DNA of 64,000 nt from Croceicoccus sp. Ery15 (GTDB taxonomy: Bacteria > Pseudomonadota > Alphaproteobacteria > Sphingomonadales > Sphingomonadaceae): the NCBI RefSeq assembly GCF_020985305.1, contig NZ_CP087588.1, forward strand, positions 372,001 to 436,000, read 5' to 3'. Shown one piece after another: positions 43,476 through 51,632 of this stretch. The position numbers and the translations under genes were made by a program. Each line of letters opens with the position of its first letter. Within the stretch, counting starts at the first letter, position 1. The notes under the pieces are model-generated. The model was not told the DNA's origin. It saw nothing but the letters and a program-made list of their open reading frames with translations, and did not search any database.

Positions 43476-43508
43476 CAATTAAATTGACGCATGACAATTT
43501 AATTGTCA
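43476..43508. promoter_or_regulatory. Two CAATTWAATTG operator repeats between Rieske operon and TetR gene
   Basis: CAATT-A-AATTG at 43476-43486 and CAATT-T-AATTG at 43495-43505 have centres 19 bp apart; the second is extended to a perfect 17-bp palindrome TGACAATT-T-AATTGTCA (43492-43508). TTGACA on the minus strand (43504-43509) may be the -35 of the Rieske operon, so bound protein would block it. This differs from the CCTNNC box and is most likely the TetR autoregulatory site. Confidence 0.7.
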
Positions 43509-43590
43509 ATCTATGCCGATGGATGCAGCCAATGTAAATTCAACCGCGACCTCTCGAGATGGCAGGGCAGCGGAACGGGGAACGGGCCAA

Positions 43591-44259
43591 ATGAAAGGCC
43601 ATCTTACCCGCAGGGGTGAGAGGAGCCGGGGGCGTCCACGCGCAGATGCCGGTGAATCGGTTGACGAGGCATCGCTGCTACGGACCGCCTTCGCCATGTT
43701 CGCCACGCATGGCTATGGAGCCGCGACAATGCGCGCGATGGCCCGCGAACTGGGCGTCAGCCACAATTTGCTCAATGTGCGATTTGGCAAGAAGTCGCAG
43801 TTATGGAAGGCTTCGGTCGACTGGCGGCTCAAGGAAGCCGCCCGCGAGGTTGAACTGGCCTTCGACCCGTCGCACCCTCCGGAAGAACAGTTGCGGGACC
43901 TGATTCATCGGTTTTGCCGCTGGGCGATCATCAATTCGGACATTGTGGCCATGAGCCACCTTGAAGGGCGCGAGCCGAGCTGGCGGCTCGACTATATGAC
44001 GGAAAGCTTCACCCTGCCGTTCCAGCGCCGCCTTCAGGACCTTCTGGAACAGGTAGGATCGGGCACGGCGCTGCGCCCGATCGATTCCGGTGCATTATTG
44101 GCGCTGCTCGTTCACGGGGTCGGATCCTATTTCGCGCTTGCCCCGATGCATGACCGGCTTCTGCCCGATTCGCCTGGTGATGGCGCCGCCAATCCGTCGC
44201 CCGAGGACCGGGCCGATGCGATGGCGCGGTTTTTTCTGGCAGGTTTGTTCAGCGCCTAA
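43591..44259 (+). CDS. TetR/AcrR-family repressor
   Basis: 222 residues from the ATG at 43591; an ATG at 43513 exists but touches the operator and has no ribosome site. The HTH is TMRAMARELGVSHNLLNVRFG near residues 45-65, preceded by LLRTAFAMFATHGYGAA. The N-terminus is Arg-rich. The ligand domain has aromatic residues (YMTESFTLPFQRRLQD) suiting a hydrophobic inducer. Divergent from the Rieske/LLM operon with paired palindromes between, so it probably represses that operon and itself until a substrate or intermediate binds. Confidence 0.87.
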   Translation: MKGHLTRRGERSRGRPRADAGESVDEASLLRTAFAMFATHGYGAATMRAMARELGVSHNLLNVRFGKKSQLWKASVDWRLKEAAREVELAFDPSHPPEEQLRDLIHRFCRWAIINSDIVAMSHLEGREPSWRLDYMTESFTLPFQRRLQDLLEQVGSGTALRPIDSGALLALLVHGVGSYFALAPMHDRLLPDSPGDGAANPSPEDRADAMARFFLAGLFSA

Positions 44260-44280
44260 GACTCGATAATCCGCGCGGGA

Positions 44281-45312
44281 TCAGCTTGGCGCCGGGAAGA
44301 AGAGATCGGCGATGCGGTCCCGATAAATGGCGGCCTTGGCTTCATCCATCCCGAATTGCGGCACGACGGGCGTGATCGAATCGGCAAAGCATGCCCGTTC
44401 GATCACCTGCGCCTTCACCTCTTCCGCCGAACCCAGAATCGTGATGGCGCTGACCATTTCGTCGGGGCAGGCCGCCTCCATCGCGGCAAAGTCCTGCCGG
44501 GCAAACGCATCCTGAATCGCCGCTGCTTCCTTCTCGAATCCGATAGCCTTGAAATAGCGCAGGTACTGGGGCGACTGCGTATAAAACGCGATATTCGCGC
44601 GGGCATCCGCAATGGCCGCATCGCGATCGTCGTTGATGACGGTAAATATCATCAGGTTCAGATCGAAAGCCGACCGCTCCCGTCCGGCCCTGTCGAGACC
44701 TGCCTGCAAGTGCGGGGCGACCTTTTCCTCGATCCAGCGGGTCGTCCACAACGGATGGCCCAGCAGTCCTTCGGCGATCTCTCCGGCCTGCTCGCACGCC
44801 TTTTCGAAAATTGCGGGCAGATAGACGGGGATGTCAGGGCGCCGTGCTGGCGCCGTCAGCCGGAAATGCGACAGGTCAAGCGTTGCATATTCGCCGGGAA
44901 GCACCTTTAATTCGCCGGTGTGGCCCCTGGCGATGACCGCCCGCACCTGTTCCACAATTTCGCGCATATGCGCCAACGGCTTGCCATAAGGCATGCCGAA
45001 GCTGCCTTCGATCTGGCTTTGCGCGCTTGAACCCAATCCCAGTACCGCACGGCCACCACTGATGTGGTCCAGATCGATGACGCTGCATGCCGTCTCCAGC
45101 GGACTACGCGTGAAGGCCAGCGCGATGCCGCTGCCTAGCTTTATCCTGCTGGTGACGGCCGCGGCTGCCGCAAGGGTGACGAAAGGGAGACCGAAGATCT
45201 GCGGGACCCAGACCCCCTCAATGCCAGCCGCTTCCCATTGGCGGACCAGCGGCACGAGTTCGTCTGCCGGAAGGACCGGCAATTGCGTCCAGATCTTTTT
45301 GCCGGCGAACAC
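44281..45312 (-). CDS. LLM-class oxidoreductase, probable F420-dependent
   Basis: 343 residues from a GTG at 45312 that shares its first base with the stop of the LEH-like gene (TAGTG); an ATG at 45351 would lie deep in that gene and is rejected. LPVLPADELVPLVRQWEAAG, IFGLPFVTLAAAAAVT and GGRAVLGLGSSAQSQIEG match the protein at 40355, of which it is a paralogue. DIPVYLPAIFEKACEQAGEIAEG is the cofactor-side block. Last gene of the operon that begins with the sulfotransferase at 47301. Confidence 0.83.
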   Translation of the reverse strand: MFAGKKIWTQLPVLPADELVPLVRQWEAAGIEGVWVPQIFGLPFVTLAAAAAVTSRIKLGSGIALAFTRSPLETACSVIDLDHISGGRAVLGLGSSAQSQIEGSFGMPYGKPLAHMREIVEQVRAVIARGHTGELKVLPGEYATLDLSHFRLTAPARRPDIPVYLPAIFEKACEQAGEIAEGLLGHPLWTTRWIEEKVAPHLQAGLDRAGRERSAFDLNLMIFTVINDDRDAAIADARANIAFYTQSPQYLRYFKAIGFEKEAAAIQDAFARQDFAAMEAACPDEMVSAITILGSAEEVKAQVIERACFADSITPVVPQFGMDEAKAAIYRDRIADLFFPAPS

Positions 45313-45692
45313 TAACCGAATCCCTTGACCGTATCGAAGTAATCCCGCCACGAAACGATCTTGTCGCCGTTCATTTCGATAATTCCCATCAGCTTTATTG
45401 AGATGAGCAGGTTGCCGTCCTTGTCCCGAAAATTATCGGTCCGTTCGGTCAGAACGATGTTCTCGTTTGACGCAATGTGGTGAACGATCACCTCGCCGGT
45501 TTCGATCGGATACATCTGCGCAAAGCCGTCCATGAAGGCCTTTGCTTCGGCAAAGCCGGTTGTTTTCGATATGCCGACATTTTCCCAGACTGTCCGATCG
45601 GTGAAGCGACGCTCCATCGATGCGACCATGTGGCCCAGCGTCGGCTTCCACTCTTCGAAGAAGGCCAGCACTTCGGATTGCGCATCGGCCAT
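45312..45692 (-). CDS. Limonene-epoxide-hydrolase-like NTF2 protein
   Basis: 126 residues. LTERTDNFRDKDGN and IVSWRDYFDTVKGFG supply Arg-Asp and the second Asp in the arrangement of limonene-1,2-epoxide hydrolase, where the three residues activate water. VWENVGISKTTGFAEAKAFM is the N-terminal half. It is the closest match to a real LEH in the window and suggests that an epoxide is a pathway intermediate. Neighbours: ferredoxin upstream by two bases and LLM downstream. Confidence 0.85.
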   Translation of the reverse strand: MADAQSEVLAFFEEWKPTLGHMVASMERRFTDRTVWENVGISKTTGFAEAKAFMDGFAQMYPIETGEVIVHHIASNENIVLTERTDNFRDKDGNLLISIKLMGIIEMNGDKIVSWRDYFDTVKGFG

Positions 45693-45694
45693 TC

Positions 45695-46012
45695 TCAGTC
45701 CTCCGGCGCGATGGTCACGGTCACTCCGTCGAGCGCGTCAGTCATCTCGATCTGGCATGACAGGCGAGACGTCTCGTTGCGGTGATCCGAACTGTCGAGA
45801 AGATCGCTTTCGTCTTCGCTCATCTCTGGCAGCTTGCCTGCATAGGATGGCTCCACAAAAACATGGCAGGTCGCGCAGGAGCAACAGCCCCCGCACAAGG
45901 CCAGGAGTTCATCGAAACCCTCGTCACGGATGATCTCCATCAGGGTAAGCCCGTTTTCGGCTTCGACTTCCTTGCGGCCACCCGAGCGGTCGATCACATT
46001 GATTTTCGGCAT
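45695..46012 (-). CDS. [2Fe-2S] ferredoxin, adrenodoxin/putidaredoxin type
   Basis: 105 residues. The ligands C40, C46, C49 and C86 ([17 protein letters not shown] and RLSCQ) have the spacing of putidaredoxin and terpredoxin. Two further Cys (43 and 44) are in the loop. It should pass electrons from an FAD reductase to a P450 or Rieske oxygenase. No P450 is in the window, so the Rieske pair is the natural client, with the reductase at 61099. Placed between sulfotransferase and LEH-like genes. Confidence 0.92.
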   Translation of the reverse strand: MPKINVIDRSGGRKEVEAENGLTLMEIIRDEGFDELLALCGGCCSCATCHVFVEPSYAGKLPEMSEDESDLLDSSDHRNETSRLSCQIEMTDALDGVTVTIAPED

Positions 46013-46032
46013 TTCTTACTCCGTTACGTAGA

Positions 46033-47301
46033 TTATCTGACTTCGACTTCGACCGGGAAGCGGTCGAAATAAAACTGGAAATGCTGGCGGATATCCCCGG
46101 CCGTCAGGCCGAAATCGCCTTCAAGGTCGAATTTCACCTTGCCGTTGACGGCCGGATCGTGATCCCGGTGATACTGGTGCAGGGCCTGCAAGGTATCCTC
46201 GTCGAGCGGCAGGTCCGCCTTGGCATAGATCTGCCTTAGGATCGGGTCGGGGTTCTTGATCCATTCGTGGAAATAGACGTCGATCGCCTGGTCTTCCGGC
46301 AGGCAATCGCGATCGCGCACGCAGCGCGACAACAGCGTCTTGTACCGGTCGATCCAATAGCCCTTGGGCTCCTCCGGGTCGCTTTTCGTGCGGAGCACGC
46401 GCGAAGCATAAAGCGCCATCGACAGTGTCGAGCGGATCGAACCCACCGGATCGCGGTGCGTGATCACGAAGGTCGCGTCCGGAAAGGTTCTGTACAGAAC
46501 GGGGAGCTGTTCCATGTGCTGAGGGCATTTGATCACCCAGCGATTCGGCCCCTTCAGGAAGGTCAGAACCTGCAGCCCCTTCTTCAGATAGGCATAGGTG
46601 CCGCTCTGGTCGTGGCTGAGGTAATAGTCGCGCCACCTTGGAACATAGGCCAGCCATTCGATCAGGTAGGATGAGAAATCGAGGGCCTGCAGTTCGATAT
46701 CCTCGCTGATATGATCGGGCGAGAATTCGTGCATGTAGCGCATCATCGGCAGGACCGCGTCCTGCTGTTCCCACCCGGCCTGCGCCTTGGTCCAGCGGGG
46801 ATTGGGATCGCTTTCCGTCGGTGCGTCCTCGGCGGTCGGGACGGGCGCGATGGCTTCCCACCAAGGGAGCGAGCGAAGCCGCGTGTCGGCAGAGAGCAGG
46901 CCTAGTAGATGGGTGGTGCCCGAACGCGGCGGGCCGCCGACGATAATCGGGCGGTCGATTTCGATGTCGAGGATTTCGGGGTGGCGTTTGCACAGGTCCT
47001 CTACCCGCAGGCGGGTCGCGGCGTAGCGCACAAACATCGGCCACAGACCGGCGCGGCCCACCGGCGAGAGGAATTCGTCTTCCTCCACGCATTCGCACCA
47101 CAAATCCAGCCTTTCGACGAAGTCCATCTCGCCAAAGTCGCTCAGGCCGGTTTGGGCCTTCGCGGCTTCGAGGATCGCTTTCGACGAAAAGTCGAAGTTG
47201 ACTTGTGCAGCGGCTTTCAGCGCAGCCTTTTGCGCCTCGTCGAGCACGGGAGCGCGCATGTCGCCAACTCTAAAAACCGGGCCGTTTTGCTTCTGCGCCA
47301 T
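46033..47301 (-). CDS. Sulfotransferase family protein (PAPS-type fold)
   Basis: 422 residues from the ATG at 47301, supported by GGGAGAG just upstream; a longer frame to 47337 has no such site. GGPPRSGTTHLLGLL near residues 122-136 is the 5'-phosphosulfate loop, WWEAIAP follows, VIKCPQHMEQLP and FVITHRDPVGSI match the 3'-phosphate region. It is larger than the two other copies (2025 and 52433). It leads the operon with ferredoxin, LEH-like and LLM genes and is divergent from the SDR at 47435. Real substrate unknown. Confidence 0.84.
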   Translation of the reverse strand: MAQKQNGPVFRVGDMRAPVLDEAQKAALKAAAQVNFDFSSKAILEAAKAQTGLSDFGEMDFVERLDLWCECVEEDEFLSPVGRAGLWPMFVRYAATRLRVEDLCKRHPEILDIEIDRPIIVGGPPRSGTTHLLGLLSADTRLRSLPWWEAIAPVPTAEDAPTESDPNPRWTKAQAGWEQQDAVLPMMRYMHEFSPDHISEDIELQALDFSSYLIEWLAYVPRWRDYYLSHDQSGTYAYLKKGLQVLTFLKGPNRWVIKCPQHMEQLPVLYRTFPDATFVITHRDPVGSIRSTLSMALYASRVLRTKSDPEEPKGYWIDRYKTLLSRCVRDRDCLPEDQAIDVYFHEWIKNPDPILRQIYAKADLPLDEDTLQALHQYHRDHDPAVNGKVKFDLEGDFGLTAGDIRQHFQFYFDRFPVEVEVR

Positions 47302-47366
47302 AATCGCTCTCCCTTGTGAATGCCCGCGTTTGCGCATCCGTAAAAGCGGGACGACCGGAACTTTGC

Positions 47367-47382
47367 CCTACCGAAAGATATG
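47367..47382. promoter_or_regulatory. Candidate operator box S9 (one mismatch)
   Basis: CCTACC-GAAA-GATATG, one base off the box, lies between divergent genes, 66 bp from the sulfotransferase start (47301) and 53 bp from the SDR start (47435). GTTAGG starts 20 bases after the box on the plus strand as a possible -10. Confidence 0.45.
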
Positions 47383-47434
47383 CGGCGCATCCGGCAACAG
47401 CAGTTAGGTCGGTCGCGGAGAGGATGCTGGCGAC

Positions 47435-48220
47435 ATGACGGAAAACTTGTTCGACCTGACCGGGAAAGTAGCGCTGGTTACGGGCGCCAATTCAGGCCTT
47501 GGCTTTGCCTTTGCCGAAGGGATGGCGCGTGCGGGCAGCGATCTCGTCATCTGGGGAAGGCGCAAGGATGCCAACGACAAGGCGGCAGAAAAGCTGCGAA
47601 CCTTTGGCGTCAAGGTGCATTCCGCCGAAGTGGACGTCACCGACGAAGCGCAGATCGTGGCCGGCGTAGCCGATGCGCTTGAGGCGATGGGCCGGATCGA
47701 CACGGTGGTCGCCAATGCGGGCATTGCCAATCCGGTCCCGTTTATCGACATGGATGCCGATAGCTATAACGCGTTGATGAACGTCAACCAGCACGGTGTG
47801 GTGTTCACCTTGCGCGAAGTGGCCAGGCACATGGTAGCCCGCGCCGAGGCGGGCGATCCCGGCGGGTCCATGATCCTGTGCGGCAGCGGATCGATTTTCC
47901 AGGGCGTGCCGACGCTGGTGCATTACGGAGCGGCCAAGGGCGCTCTTGCGGGGCTGGCGAAGGGGCTGGCCGCGGAACTGGGCCCCCATGGCATTCGCTG
48001 CAACGTGATCGCGCCCGGTTTCATCATCACCGAAATGACCATGAAGGACCCCGAGATCGGCCAGATGATCGCCGATGGCGTAGCGGCCCGTGCCCCGCTC
48101 GGCCGCGCGGGAATGCCCGACGATCTGTGGGGCGCGGCGGTTTATCTCGCCAGCGATCTGTCCCGCTATCACACCGGCGATACGCTGGTGGTCGACGGCG
48201 GGAAAATGATCAACAACTAG
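47435..48220 (+). CDS. Short-chain dehydrogenase/reductase (FabG-like)
   Basis: 261 residues. TGANSGLGFAFAEGMARAG binds the cofactor, VANAGIANPVPF is the NNAG-type strand, GSIFQGVPTLVHYGAAKGAL carries the Tyr-Lys pair, and YHTGDTLVVDGGKMINN ends it. It opens a long plus-strand operon of ten genes to 56157, most overlapping or separated by fewer than 30 bases. Role: oxidation or reduction of a hydroxyl/keto group. Confidence 0.88.
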   Translation: MTENLFDLTGKVALVTGANSGLGFAFAEGMARAGSDLVIWGRRKDANDKAAEKLRTFGVKVHSAEVDVTDEAQIVAGVADALEAMGRIDTVVANAGIANPVPFIDMDADSYNALMNVNQHGVVFTLREVARHMVARAEAGDPGGSMILCGSGSIFQGVPTLVHYGAAKGALAGLAKGLAAELGPHGIRCNVIAPGFIITEMTMKDPEIGQMIADGVAARAPLGRAGMPDDLWGAAVYLASDLSRYHTGDTLVVDGGKMINN

Positions 48221-48231
48221 GAGCGCAGATC

Positions 48232-48738
48232 ATGTTTTCACGGCCCGGGGCAAGGCATAGCCAGAACGCCTATGTGACCAGCGATCTCGATCGCGGGATG
48301 GCCATCTGGCGCGACGAATTTGGCGTTTCCCGCTTTCACGTGTTCGAAAACGATGCGCCCGGACTGGTCTCCTCGCCAGAGTACCGGATGAAAATCGCGC
48401 TGGCCAATGTGGGCGGGGTCGAGATCGAACTTATCGAGCCTTTGCCCGGACAGGCGCCGCTTCATGCAGAGGTGCTACCCACGGACGGCAGCTTTGCCAT
48501 GCGTTTTCATCACGCGGCCTTGCGGATCGACGGCGATCTGAGCGATTTCGAAGCCTATATGGCTTCGCTCGATCCGGCGACGCATCCCGTGGTGTGGCGC
48601 GGAGAGCTGGGCGATGTGATGCGCTATGCCTATACCGACGAACGGGCGACACTGGGCCATTATCTGGAACATGTCTGGTTCGACCCGGCCATGTATGAAC
48701 AGATGGCTGCGGCCATTCCGGTCTATCCGGCGCCGTGA
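48232..48738 (+). CDS. VOC-fold (glyoxalase-like) protein
   Basis: 168 residues from the ATG at 48232 with GGAGCG upstream. HSQNAYVTSDLDRGMAIW opens the first module, GGVEIELIEPLPGQ gives an acid, MRFHHAALRIDGDLSDFEAY the second module with His, and GHYLEHVWFDP closes it. It resembles the VOC at 55615 (ELIEPL and IELLQQ positions). Metal-dependent isomerase, epimerase or ring-opening enzyme by family. A longer frame upstream is inside the SDR. Confidence 0.8.
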   Translation: MFSRPGARHSQNAYVTSDLDRGMAIWRDEFGVSRFHVFENDAPGLVSSPEYRMKIALANVGGVEIELIEPLPGQAPLHAEVLPTDGSFAMRFHHAALRIDGDLSDFEAYMASLDPATHPVVWRGELGDVMRYAYTDERATLGHYLEHVWFDPAMYEQMAAAIPVYPAP

Positions 48739-48740
48739 CG

Positions 48741-49523
48741 ATGGATCTGGCTAATCTCAATTTCCGCGACCTGGGCGGTATACGCACGGATGGCGGTGCC
48801 GTTCGCGGCGGGGCACTCTTTCGCGCCGAAGGTCCGGCCAATTTGTTGCCGCAACATCATGCACAGCTCAAATCGCTGGGGATCGGATATATCTTCGACC
48901 TGCGCTCTAGGCAGGAGCGAGAGACGCATCCGCATGATTGGCAGGACGCGAACTGCCGCTGGCTGGGACTGGACGTGAATGCCGACCTGCGCGTTTTCGG
49001 AAACGATGGACGCGAAAGGCTGAGCCTTGGCGGTGATGAGCGGCTGGCCATCGACATCATGAGCGAGACATACCGGGAAATTCCCGATGCACTTGCGCCG
49101 CATTGGAAAACCGTGGGCGATTGCCTGCTGGAGGGCAAGCCGGCAATAGTGAACTGCACTGCGGGCAAGGATCGCACGGGCGTCGCGGTTGCCATACTGC
49201 TGGAAATGCTGGGGGCATCGCGGGACGAAATCATGCGGGACTATCATCGGTCCGTTGTGTTCGGCCAGAATCTTCGGCGCGGCGGGACGCTGGAAAGCGA
49301 TATCCGGGCCAGCTTCGGTTTCATGCCAAGCGCCGAACAGGTGGATGCGCTGATAGGCGTCCGAAACGAATATCTGCAGGCTGCGTGGGAGCGGATCGAG
49401 AACAGTCACAAGACTGTACCGCACTATCTGGCGGATGCGGGGCTGGAAGAAGCAACACAATCTGAGCTGCGGCGCCTTTTCGTGATCCGCGACCACGCCG
49501 AGACAATTCAAGGAGAACAATGA
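48741..49523 (+). CDS. Tyrosine-phosphatase-like protein (Y_phosphatase3 family)
   Basis: 260 residues from the ATG at 48741; a GTG at 48735 overlapping the VOC stop is possible. NFRDLGGIRTDGG is the family opening, YIFDLRSRQERETHP the second block, and NCTAGKDRTGVA the phosphatase loop with C139 and R145 (CX5R). Members are lipid- or protein-tyrosine phosphatases. In a catabolic operon it could dephosphorylate an intermediate, perhaps one made by the kinase-like protein at 35685, but this is speculative. The next gene starts in its stop codon. Confidence 0.88.
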   Translation: MDLANLNFRDLGGIRTDGGAVRGGALFRAEGPANLLPQHHAQLKSLGIGYIFDLRSRQERETHPHDWQDANCRWLGLDVNADLRVFGNDGRERLSLGGDERLAIDIMSETYREIPDALAPHWKTVGDCLLEGKPAIVNCTAGKDRTGVAVAILLEMLGASRDEIMRDYHRSVVFGQNLRRGGTLESDIRASFGFMPSAEQVDALIGVRNEYLQAAWERIENSHKTVPHYLADAGLEEATQSELRRLFVIRDHAETIQGEQ

Positions 49524-50383
49524 TGAAGAGCGGTGGTGTAATCGGCCTTGGCGGCATTGGCGGCGGGGTTGCGCAATGCCTCCAGCGATCCGGCCAGCTT
49601 TCCGCTATCTATGACGTGGTTGCCAAAGCAGCAGAAAAAATTCCCGGAGCGCCCCCGATGTCGGCGACACCGAGGGACCTGGCGGCAGCGTCGGATTGCG
49701 TGCTGATCGCCGTTCTGAATGGCGCACAGACGATCGCCGTGCTGTCGGGGCCCGACGGCGTGCTCGCAGCCAACAAGGCCGGGCAGACGGTGATCCTGTT
49801 GTCCACCATTTCGATGATGGAACTGGAAACCGCGCAAAAGCTGTGCGCCGAAGCGGGCGTGACCCTGATCGACTGCGGGGTGACTAACGGCCCGAAATCG
49901 GGTGAAAATGGCCTTATCTGTCTTGCGGGTGGTTCTGACGAGGACATGGCGAAGGCAAAGCCCATTTTCGACGGATTTGCCGGACAGGTCATTCACATGG
50001 GCGGCCCGGGCGCCGGCATGGCCGCAAAGATCGCCCGCAACGCCACCTATTTCGGCTGCATGCGTGCCGGTTACGAAGGCGCTGTGATCGCGCGGAACTA
50101 TGGCGTCGATCTGGACCAGCTGCGCATGGCTCTGTCGGGCGATCCGAATTCGGGAGGCGGATTGGAAGGCGCGCTTGCCATGATGGTGCGCCCTGATCCT
50201 GCAGGAAACGAACAGGAATACGGTCTGCGCAATTACTTCAAGGGACTGATGATCAAGGATCTTGAAGTCGCCATCGAAGAGGCGGCGAGATTTGGCGTGC
50301 GGCTGCCGATGATCGAGCTGATCCGCGATAACGCCGATTCCACCTCTGGCCTGGAATACCCCAAAGGCCAGCCGATCGCCTGA
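49520..50383 (+). CDS. Beta-hydroxyacid dehydrogenase (3-hydroxyisobutyrate dehydrogenase-like)
   Basis: 287 residues with AGGAG before the ATG. GVIGLGGIGGGVAQCLQRSG is the Rossmann motif, DCGVTNGPKSGENG stands at the substrate-binding DAPVSGG position but is changed, and GGPGAGMAAKIARNATYFG has the catalytic Lys followed by Asn. The fold is clear, the substrate loop is atypical, so the acid oxidised is not predicted. Starts by ATGA overlap with the phosphatase gene. Confidence 0.86.
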   Translation: MMKSGGVIGLGGIGGGVAQCLQRSGQLSAIYDVVAKAAEKIPGAPPMSATPRDLAAASDCVLIAVLNGAQTIAVLSGPDGVLAANKAGQTVILLSTISMMELETAQKLCAEAGVTLIDCGVTNGPKSGENGLICLAGGSDEDMAKAKPIFDGFAGQVIHMGGPGAGMAAKIARNATYFGCMRAGYEGAVIARNYGVDLDQLRMALSGDPNSGGGLEGALAMMVRPDPAGNEQEYGLRNYFKGLMIKDLEVAIEEAARFGVRLPMIELIRDNADSTSGLEYPKGQPIA

Positions 50384-50413
50384 GCGACGCCACCAGACAA
50401 ACGAGGAATGACA

Positions 50414-50797
50414 ATGAGCGACAATGCCTGGGAAAATGGACTGAAAGTCTTCGACGCCGTCTATGGCGAGGGCTTTTCAGCGATGATGAAGGGGCGGGAG
50501 AACGACCGCTTCAACCGCGAGATCGTCGAGAACCAGTTCGGCAATCTGTGGGCCGATGATGCCCTCTCCATCAGGGAAAAACGCCTCATGGTGCTTGGCG
50601 CCACGACCATGCTGGGCAGACAGGACCTGATCGAGATCCAGATGATGGGTGCACTGGCGAACGATGAATTTACCGAGGAGGAGCTGGCGCTGATCCCCCA
50701 TTTCCTGCTTTTCTATGCCGGTGCCGGGAATTGCACCGCGCTGATCCGCGGGATCGAGGCCGCCAAGGCCCGCTTCGCCGAAATGAACGGGGGCTGA
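50414..50797 (+). CDS. Carboxymuconolactone decarboxylase family protein (AhpD fold)
   Basis: 127 residues from the ATG at 50414, with GAGGA at the right distance; an ATG six bases earlier is possible. REKRLMVLGATTMLGRQDLIEIQMMGAL and EELALIPHFLLFYAGAGNC follow gamma-carboxymuconolactone decarboxylases. It lacks the CxxC pair of AhpD peroxidases, so a decarboxylase or lactone-type role is more likely than a redox one. Between the beta-hydroxyacid dehydrogenase and an SDR. Confidence 0.83.
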   Translation: MSDNAWENGLKVFDAVYGEGFSAMMKGRENDRFNREIVENQFGNLWADDALSIREKRLMVLGATTMLGRQDLIEIQMMGALANDEFTEEELALIPHFLLFYAGAGNCTALIRGIEAAKARFAEMNGG

Positions 50798-50803
50798 GAC
50801 GCC

Positions 50804-51628
50804 ATGCGCGACCTTCCGCAACGTCCGATCGACAAAACCGCCTTCCTCGAACGCTACGGCCCTTGGGCCGTTATTGCAGGGGCATCCGAAGGAACCGGGG
50901 AATGCTATGCGCGGCAACTGGCCGCCATGGGCATGAATCTTGTGCTGGTCTCCCGCAGGCAGGAAGCGCTTGAAGGGCTAGGCAGGGACCTGGCAGCGGA
51001 ATTCGGGATCGGATACCGGGCCTGCGCGCAGGACCTGACCGAAGACCAGGCGGGATCGAAGATTGTCGAGGCCGCGTCGGACCTGGACATCGGGCTGTAT
51101 ATTTCAAACGCCGGTGCGGACGGTTTTTCGGCCTTTTTCGAAGACAGTACCGAAGCAGCACATCGTCTGGTCCGGATGAACATCACGACTCTGATCGATG
51201 CCGCCAACGGTTTCGGCAAGCGCTTCCTGAAGCGGGGCAAGGGCGGCATTATCGTAATGGCGTCGGGCGCGGGGCTGGGCGGTCAGCCCAATCTGGTGAT
51301 GTATGCTGCCACCAAGGCGTTTGAGATCAATTTCGCAGAGTCGCTCTGGGCAGAATATCACGAACGGGGCATCGACGTGATCGGCATTGCCGCCCCGATC
51401 ATGCGCACTCCGACATTGCTGCGAATTGTTCCTGCAGATTTCGACACATCACGTGCATTCGATCCTGCCGACGTGACCAATAACGCGCTGGCCGGATTGC
51501 TGGCCGGGGAACCGGTGCAGATCATCCCCGACGGTCCCGGCGCCGAAAAGCTTCCGCAGGTAGAGGCCGACCGCAGGCAGCGGCTGATCGGATTCGTCGA
51601 ATTCAATAAAAGCTTTACGAGAGGATAG
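50804..51628 (+). CDS. Short-chain dehydrogenase (HSD/YqjQ-like)
   Basis: 274 residues. AGASEGTGECYARQLAAMG binds the cofactor, ISNAGADGFSAFF replaces the usual NNAG, and NLVMYAATKAFEINF holds the Tyr-Lys. The N-terminal extension PQRPIDKTAFLERYGPWAVI and the C-terminal PQVEADRRQRLIGFVEFN are like membrane-associated classical SDRs such as 17-beta-HSD type 12 and DltE, so a bulky lipid or steroid-like substrate is possible. Separated by six bases from the CMD gene. Confidence 0.86.
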   Translation: MRDLPQRPIDKTAFLERYGPWAVIAGASEGTGECYARQLAAMGMNLVLVSRRQEALEGLGRDLAAEFGIGYRACAQDLTEDQAGSKIVEAASDLDIGLYISNAGADGFSAFFEDSTEAAHRLVRMNITTLIDAANGFGKRFLKRGKGGIIVMASGAGLGGQPNLVMYAATKAFEINFAESLWAEYHERGIDVIGIAAPIMRTPTLLRIVPADFDTSRAFDPADVTNNALAGLLAGEPVQIIPDGPGAEKLPQVEADRRQRLIGFVEFNKSFTRG

Positions 51629-51632
51629 CGGG

